From assembly GCF_039523035.1 (NCBI RefSeq), contig NZ_BAAAEN010000002.1, positions 310,001 to 374,000 of the forward strand: a stretch of DNA of 64,000 nt, in the 5' to 3' direction. Positions 47,001-56,000 of this stretch are shown in pieces. Origin of the DNA: Pigmentiphaga daeguensis. Its GTDB lineage: Bacteria; Pseudomonadota; Gammaproteobacteria; Burkholderiales; Burkholderiaceae_B. Every line of letters begins with the position of its first letter. Position 1 is the first letter of the stretch. Under the pieces are notes generated by a model, which was given only the letters and a program-made list of their open reading frames with translations, was not told the origin of the DNA and did not search any database. Both the position numbers and the translations under genes were made by a program.

Positions 47001-50000
47001 TTGCAAACCGGCAATGCCGTGGTCGTCGGCGGACAGGTCGCAGGCAGCGACGGGGTCCTGAAGGCGGGCGAGACTTCGCTGGTCGACCTGATCACCAGCG
47101 AGGCGTTCACCGTCGCCGAGGGCGCGGTGCTGCCGGTGGATTATCACTATGTCCGCACGCACGCCAATCCGGGAGAGGCGATCGGCGGTGCACCGCAGAT
47201 CGTTGCCGGCAATCCGGCAAGCTGGGTCACGCTGGGCGCGGCCTGGACGCTGCCGAAGGCGGCCAACCAGAACGTCAGCTACGGCGTGACGCTTTCCAAC
47301 GGCCAGTACCTGACGGTCGACGGCTATAGCTGGAGCACGCCGCCGACGCTGCCGGCGGGCACGGTCATCACGTCGGTGGTGAGTCCGATGAATTTTCCCA
47401 TCAACTATGTCGTGGATGCCGCCATCCTGCCGAACGGTATCCCGATCGCGCCAACGCCCGGTGTGATCAAGGCCGGCACCGTCGCCGCCAGCGAGGTGAC
47501 CTATGCCGCGGGCACCGTGATCCGCGCGGGCTCTTCCCTGCCGCAGGCGGTGGCGGTCGGGGCCTTGTTGCATCTGGAAGCCGCGCGCTTCCGGCAGGGT
47601 TTTTCGCGTTACGAGGTGACGGGCGGCGATGGCCTGGCCGTGGCCGAAGGCGCCGACCTGCGCGCGACGATGCCGGTCCTGCACGCGGATCTTTCCGCGG
47701 CGCGCGGGGTGGCCACCGGCGCTGATCCGCAAGAGGCGCTGGAGCGGCGACTCGCACCGCTGTTCGCCGAGGATGCCGGCAAGGGGCGGATGACGCAGCG
47801 CGGTGGCGCGGATCTCGTGCTGACCGCCGGGAACGCGCGCAGCATGGTCGAAGGGGGAGAGAGGCCCACCCTCGCCATTGGCGAGGGCGCTCGCATCGAA
47901 GTGGATCCGGGGCGCAGCATCGTCCTGAAGGGCAACGGCCAGATCAATATCGACGGCGGACTGCGCGCCGCCGGCGGCCGCATCGGCGTGTATGGCCTGG
48001 GGTTTGGCACCGAGGATGTCGGTAACCTGAAGGGCCACGACGGTTCGGTGTGGATAGGAAGCAAGGCCGTGCTCGACGTGGCGGGCCTTGCCCGGACCGC
48101 GGTGGATGCGCAGGGGCGCCGTTACGGCGTGGTGCTGGACGGGGGCCGGATAGAAATCGGCGGCAAGTACCAGGCCTACGCCACCCAGGCCGATGCCATC
48201 GACAATTTCATCGTCATCCGGCCCGGCGCGCGCCTGGACGCCTCGGGCGCCGCGGCGAAGCTGGACCTGCCGGGGCTGGGCGAGACCCTGCTGGCTTCCG
48301 GCGGCGGCGTGATCCATCTGGCCAGCTTCAACGGCCTGTATCTCGACGGCGATATGCAAGCGGCGGCGGGGGGCGCGGGCGCCGCCGGCGGTACGCTGTC
48401 CCTGGCGCTGGAAGCGCCCGCCTACCGGGATGCGGGCAATCCGGCCGATCGCGTACTGGTGCATCGCGAACTGCAATTGGTGAAGGAGCAGGCGCCCGAG
48501 AGCCTGGCGGCCGGGCTGCGTCCGGGTCAGGCCGATCCGGGACTGGTCTACGGCCATGGCCGTCTCGGCGCGGATCGCGTCGAGGCGGGTGGCTTCGGCA
48601 ACCTGTCCATGCTGGTCAACGGCGTGCTTTCCCTGGACGATGGCGTGGATCTTGCACTGGGTCAGAGCCTGCACCTGGCATCGCGCGCGATCGTTCTGGC
48701 GGAGGGGGCGCCGGTCGGTGCCAACGTGGACCTGGCTGCGCCTTACGTTCGCCTGGCGGGCACTTCCCGCCCGGGCAAGGACAAGTACACCATACCGTTC
48801 CTGAACGATCCCAGTTCCTACCAAGGCGGCATGGTTGCGTTGCAGGACGACACGCGGCTGCGCGTGGAGGCCGGCGTGCTGGACGTGATCAACGGAGTGC
48901 GGTTCGGTGCCTATGGCTACTCGGTGCAGAGCGGCAAGGCCCTGGTTGCGCGCCACGGCTTCGAGCAGGTGGAGCTGCGCAGCCAGGACGATCTGAGATT
49001 CCTCAAGCATACGGTCGGCGACCGTACTTCCCTGACGACCGAAGGCGACCTGCTTCTGGCCGGTAGCCAGATCTATCCGGCCACCGGCTCGGTGGTCGAC
49101 GTGATCGCGGGGCGCAAAGGGATTTTCGACCAGTGGGGGACCTATCAGATCACCTACGATCCCGAGCGCAGCCTGCGCATCGAGCGCAGCGGCGATGGCG
49201 CGGCGCCGCCGGTGCCGTACTCGGCCTTCGGTACCTTGCGCCTGCGGTCGGCCAACATCGACCAGGGCGGCGTGGTCCGCGCGCCGCTGGGCATGCTGGA
49301 CCTTGGCGTCGCCGTGGGGAACTACCAGGAACCGGGCAGAATCGTGCTGCGCCCGGGCAGTGTCACGTCCGTCAGCGCCGCGGGACTGGTCATGCCCTAC
49401 GGCGGCACGGTCGACGGCCTGAGCTACAACTATGCTGGAGCGGAAGCCTGGTTCTCCGGGCTGGGCGGCGGCCTGGGCAATGTGCAGCTGACGGCGGACA
49501 GCATCGAAGTGCAGGACGGCGCGCGGATCGACCTGTCCGGCGGTGGCGAACTGAAGGGGGCGGGCTTCTTGACCGGGCGCGGCGGATCCACCGATGCGCG
49601 CCTGCATCCGCTGGTGCAGATGGCCAGCGACGGTTTCGTGCTGCCAGGGCTGTCGACCAATCCGGTCTACGCCATCGTTCCTGGCGCGCAACCCGCCGTG
49701 GCGCCGATCGCGGCCGAGAAGGGCGCGGGCGATCCGATGATCGGCCGCCAGATCACGGTGGGCGACGGTGTGCCGGGCCTGGCGGCGGGCACCTATACCC
49801 TGTTGCCGTCCACCTATGCGCTGCTGCCGGGTGCCTTCCGCGTGGAATTGAACGGACTGGCTTCGAGCCAGGCCGCTTTCGGCAGCGGCACCGCCATGCG
49901 CAACGGATCCTACGCCACGGCCGCGCGCCTGGGTATCGCCAACACCGGCATTGCCGACGCGCAAACCACGCAGGCGGTGCTGACGCCGGCGGACACCTTG

Positions 50001-53000
50001 CGTAGCTATGCGCAGTACAACGAGACCAGCTACGCGCAGTTCGGCCTGGATTGGGCGGCGCGGGACGGCGCGCCGCGGCCGCAGCTGGAGCGCGATGCGC
50101 GGCAACTGGGTCTTTCGCCGGGCAGCCGTCTGGATATCGCCGCCGGCACGACGGATTTCACCCCGGCAGCGGGCGGGCGCGGCGGTACCGTGGTGTTGAA
50201 CGGCAGCCGCATCGAGATCCTTGCCGATGGCGCGGCGCCCACCGAAGGCTTCGACGGCACATCGGTCTACGCCAGCACGCTCAATGGCCTGGGCGCCGCC
50301 GGCATCAGCATCGGCGGATCGCCGGTGTCCACGTTCGCTGTGCAGAACGACAGCGGTTCGTCGACCCAGAATGCCTGGCAGGTCGGCCTGGGCAACGGCA
50401 GGACCGGCGAACTCGTCCTGCGCCAGGGCGCCGTGCTGGAAGCGGCATCGGTCTTCCTGGCGGTCAACGACAAGAACCAAGGCCTGACCATCGAGCAGGG
50501 CGCGGGCATCAATACCTTGGGGCGGGGCAAGGCGCCCTGGGATGCGAACGACGGTTATGTGCTGATGCCGGGCCAGACCGGGGTCTTGGCGGTGACCAAC
50601 GGCTGGCTGGACGTGACCTCGCCTACTGCCGATGACGCTTCCGGTGTACTCGGCGCGGGCTATCTGCACGTCGGCGCCTGCGCCGCGGGGGCGAGCTGCG
50701 TCGGCGAAACGGTGCTGTACTCGGAAGGCACGATCACCGCCGCCACCAACAAGTCGTTCGAGCTGGGCGAGTCGGTGCGCTACGGCACCCGCAACCTGGT
50801 GCTGGCCATGGGCGGCATCAACGTGGGCAGCGCGGAGGCGCTGGCGCAGGCCGGGGCCGCGGGCATCCTGCCCTCGGGCCTGACACTGAACCAGGGCGTG
50901 CTCGACCGCCTGCTGCGGGGCGATACCCGCACCGGCGCGCCGGCCCTGGAAAACCTCGTTCTGACCGCTGGCGATTCGGTCAATTTCTACGGCAACGTGA
51001 ATTTGAGCACCATCGATCCGGTCACCGGCAAGTCCGCCCTGGAGCGTTTGGTGCTGGGCACGCCGGCCATCTACGGCCATGGCGGCGCGGGCGACGTCGC
51101 CCGGATCGAAACCGGTACCCTGGCCTGGAACGGCGCGACCACGCCGGCGGGCAATGTCATCGCCGGCGGCGCCGGCACCGGCAGCGGAAAACTGGTCATC
51201 GATGCGGACGTCATCGAGTTCGGCTACGGCCCCCGAAGCCAGCCCGATACCGTAGGCACGCACGAACGCCTGGCGCTGGGCTTTGCCAGCGTGGATCTCA
51301 ACGCGGCCGAACGCATCACGGCCAACCACAAGGGCGCGCTGGCGGTGTACCAGTCCCGGGGCGCCTGGGACGACACGGCCAAGGCATGGACCTACAGCGG
51401 CGGCGACCTGAACCTCAACACACCGCTGCTTACCGGCCGGGCCGGTTCGGTGAACCGCATCAAGGCCGGCGGCGCCATCGCCGTCTCCGCCCCGGCAGGT
51501 TCCGCCGCACCGCTGTCGGACAACGCCTCCCTGGCCGACGCCCTGGGCGCCGAGCTGGCGCTGGACGCCGGTTCGCGCCTGGTGCTGGATACCGCGGTGC
51601 TGCTGCCCAGCGGCAAGCTGACGCTGTCGGCGCAGGACGATGTGATGCTGGCGGACGGCGCGCAGCTGGACCTGGCCGGCCGCAAGATCGATTTCTTCGA
51701 CGTCGACAAATACAGCTGGGGCGGCGACGTGACGCTGTCGAGCCGACAGGGCAGCGTCGTCCAGCAGGCCGGCTCGACGATAGACCTGGCCGCCAAAAAC
51801 AATCGCGCCGGCAAGCTCACGGTGCTGGCGCTGGAAGGGACGGCCGATCTCGCTGGCGCTGTCCTGGGCGGCAGCGCCGGGCACTACGATGCGGGTGGCA
51901 CCCGGGTCCCGTTCGCGGCGGGCCACATCGACGTGCGCGCGCAGCACATCGCGGATTTTGCCGGCCTGAACGAACGATTGACCCAGGGCGAAGTCTTCGG
52001 CGGCCGCAGCTTCCAGCTGAAACAAGGCGACCTGGTCATCGGCGACGAACTCAAGGCCCGCGAGATCAACGTCTCGGTCGATAACGGCAGCCTGACGGTA
52101 ACGGGCCGGGTCGATGCCAGCGGCGAGCAGGCCGGCAGCATCCGCCTGGCCGCCAACGGGGGCGTCACCCTGGCCGGCAGCGCCATGCTCGATGCCAGCG
52201 CCAGCGTGTTGCGCAAGGACAGCTACGGGCAGGCGATCGACGCGCCCAACCGCGCCGTCATCGAGATCGACTCGGGCAGCGGCCGACTGGTGCTGGCCGA
52301 CGGCGTGCGCATGGACCTGGGCGTGGCCGGCGCGAGCGTGAATTACGGCACGGTGGCGTTGAACGCCCCACGCCTGGGCGGCGCCAGGGGCAACGACGTC
52401 GACATCGAGGCCAGCGGCGCCATCGTGATCGCCGGCGCCAAGTCCGTCGCCGTCAATGCCTTCCACACCTATGACGACGCGGCCGCCGGCACCGAGACCA
52501 CGGTGGACGGCCGAAGCTACCAGACCATCGACCAGGCCTACCTGGACGGCAAGCACGCCGACAGCCTCGCCTTCATCGACAACGCGCTGGCCAATAGCGC
52601 GCTGATGAACGGCAAGCTTGCAGGCTTGCGCGCCCATGCCGGCGCGTTCCGCCTGCGTCCCGGCGTGGAGATCGTCAGCAACGCGGCGGTCAATCCCGAC
52701 GGCAACCTGCACGTGGACGGCGATATCGACCTGTCCGGCCACCGCTACGCCAGCGTCAATCCGCGCACGCAGAAGACGTCCGCCCATGGTTCTGGCGAAG
52801 CCGGCGCGCTGGTGCTGCGCGCCCAGGGCGATCTGGCGATCTTCGGCAGCATCACCGACGGTTTCGACACGAGCAAGCTGGGGGTGACGGCAGACGACAA
52901 TGGCTGGGTGCTACCCGCGGGACGCATGCCTTTCGGCGGGGATCTCGTCATCCCGCACGGCGGTATGGCGACGCTGGACGCCGGCACCCGGTTCGCCGGC

Positions 53001-56000
53001 GGCCGCACGCTGAACTATGACCTGCCGGTATCGAGCCTGACCTTGCCGGCCGGCACGCTCCTGTCCGCCGCCATGCCGCTGGCGCAGAGCCTGACGCTGC
53101 CGGCCGGCACGGTGCTAGGGGCGGCGGTGCTCGATGGCCAGGGCAACGTGGTGCACGCGGCCGGTACCGTACTGCAAGCGCCGGTGACGCTGGACGCCGG
53201 CATGCAGCTGGCCGCGGGCTTTCGATTGCCGGCGCAGGCGCAGATCGGGGCCACGACATGGCCCAAGGGCGTTGTGCTGCCGGTGGCAATGAAGCTGGCC
53301 CGGCCGCTGGCGCTGGCCAAGGGTGCCATCGTGCCGTCGGAAACCGACGTGGTGCTGCCGGGCGGCGTGGAGATGGTGGACCTGCGTCCCAAGGGGGCCG
53401 ACGGCACCCAGGGTCGCACCTTGGCGCTGGCGCCGATGCTGGAAGCCGGTTCGCAATCGTGGGACATCCGGCTGGTGGCCGGCGCCGACACGACGGCGGC
53501 CGACGCACGCCTGACATTGCCGGACAGCATGGCGCGCTTGCGCCTGTCCGACACGCATTTCGGCATGGGACACGTGCTCACGCCGATTCCCGGCACCGGT
53601 ACGCCGGCCACGTACGGGGCCGCCACGTCGCCAGAAGCCGAGGCCTTCTTCGCGGATCTCGCGGCGTGGTACGGCATCGTGCTGACACCAGGCCAGGCGA
53701 TCACCCCAAGCGACGTGCAGAACCTCAAGGACAACTGGATCATTTCCGAGAGCGTTACCGAACTCAACGACTGGGGCTATGGTGAAGTGGTCCATGTCGT
53801 AGATGCCGGGACGCCGCCGGACCTGGAGTTCGTGCCCAAGCTAGCGCGGCAGCAATTGTTCAGCGCGTTGCGCACCGGCACCGGCGACCTGGACCTGGTT
53901 TCGGGCGGGGATGTCGAAATGACCTCGCTCTACGGCGTCTACACGGCGGGCACCTCCTCGGCGCCGCCGGGCAGCGGCTATAACCAGGCGCGCGGCCGTT
54001 TGACCGACGGTACGGTGCTGCGTCCCGAAGGGGCGATTTTCGAAGCGCTGGTCGATGGCGGCGCCGAAAGCCTGTACGCGGCCTGGTACCCGGAGCAGGG
54101 CGGTAATGTGTTGTTGCGTGCCGGCGGCGATCTCAAGGGCGACCTGGTCGGCAACAACGAGAACCGCAGCGACGTTGACGCCTATACCTTCTACAACACG
54201 CGCCAGCAGATCGCGACCGCGGCGGTTGGCAACTGGCTGTGGCGGCAGGGTACCGGTAGCGTCGAGGCGGGCACCGACGCGGTGCCGACGGCGTGGTGGA
54301 TCAACTTCGGCACTTATGTCGCGGGTGGCGCCACCGGCCAGACCGATCCTTACGGTACGAGGCTATTCGGCAATGCCCCTTTCCTGGTGGGCTTCACCGG
54401 CATCGGCACGCTCGGTGGCGGCAATCTGGTCGTGGAGGCCGGCGGCGATGCCGGCATGATCGATGCGCGCGGCCTTCAGGCGACCTGGAACGAGACGCGC
54501 CATACTCCGCGCAGCCAGGGTCTGCATCTGGCCGTGGCCAGTACCGGTCGCATCACGCCGAGCGGCGAACTGGTGCAGACGGGCGGCGGCGACCTCTCGC
54601 TGCGCCTGGGCGGTACCTTGAATCCGAATCCGGAACTGCGAGTCAACGAGCACGACCTGAACAGTACCTTCGTCAATCTGCGCGGCGCCACGATGATCGA
54701 TGCCGGCGCCATGGGCGGAGTGAAGCTCGGCTATGGCGGGCGGGATCAGATGGATTCCCGCCGGGGCGACGTGTACGCGGCCGGGGGCGGCCAGGCCACC
54801 GGCGGGCCTATCCTGGTGCTGGGCGATTCCGCTGTCCGCATTGAGACCCGCGGCGATCTGGTGTTGGGCGGTACGGCCGACCCCGGCCGGACCCTGCTGC
54901 TCAATGCAACCCCTTTCACCTACCAGGGCGCGGATTACGCCGGTAACGGCTGGACCTGGTTCTCGCTGTGGACGCCGGCTACCGCCATCGATCTGTTCAG
55001 CGCAGGCGGCAACCTGACTCCCGTCACGACCTGGGACGAAAGGGATATCAACGAAAACGTGCGCGGAGGCGGCAAGGGTCGCAACCAGTCGGCCAACGGT
55101 GACGGCTCTTTCTACCCGTCCGTCCTGCGAGCGGCCGCCGCCAATGGCAGCCTGTACTACGGCGCCAGCGCCAGCAGCGCGCGCCATTTTTCCACCGGAA
55201 TCATGCGCTATGCCCACGGCACTGTGCTGGCGCCTTCGCCGGTCGGCGCACAGTTCGTCAATGCCATCGGCAAGAGCGAACTTCAACTGCTGGCGCAGGA
55301 GTCGATTCATGGCGCAGGTTATGTGTTCTCGACCTCTACGGCCGACCCGTCGGGGATGGCCAGCCCGTTCCGTCCCGGTTTTGTCGGCATGCTGGCCCAA
55401 ACAGGTGGCGGCCAGTACGGCACCGATCCGCTTCTGGTCCACAACGCGTCGGCCGAAGCGGCGCTGTACAACGATTGGCTGGGGGGCCAAACCTTGGGAC
55501 GCATGAATACTGCCGCGTTGTTTACCTTCGGTGGCACGGCGACCGTCGCGGGGGCGGCGGTGGGACGGGAGCCGGCGCGCTATTACGCGGTGCAAGGCGA
55601 CATCGTCGGCCTGCGCGTCGGCCAGGAAGTGTTGCTGGGCTATCCGGCGGGCTCGGCAGGGTCGCGCTACGAGGCGTCGGGTCCGGTGGCGATACGCGCC
55701 GGCCGCGACATTGCGGATTCCGGTACGCCGCTGGGTCAGAAGGATCCGACGGCAGGGCGCCTGGACTCGACCGCCTCGACCCGCGGCAACCTGATCGCTC
55801 ATGCCTATGCCGACGAGATATCGGTGGTGCAGGCCGGCCGCGATCTGCGCAGCAGCAGCTTCTATATCCTCGGCCCGGGCCTGCTCGATGTATCGGCTGG
55901 CCGCCACGTCTATCTGGGCAACAAGGGCGAGATCAAGAGCCTGGGGCCGCTCGGCGGTGTCGAGGCGTCGGGCGGCCGCAGCGGCGGCGCCAGTATCTCG

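Noticed and set aside
46014..52787. A 2257-codon open frame on the minus strand inside the giant exoprotein gene
   Set aside because: It is antisense to a gene with clear domains, has the His/Gln/Arg/Ala composition of a GC-rich shadow frame, and shows no recognisable motif or signal peptide.
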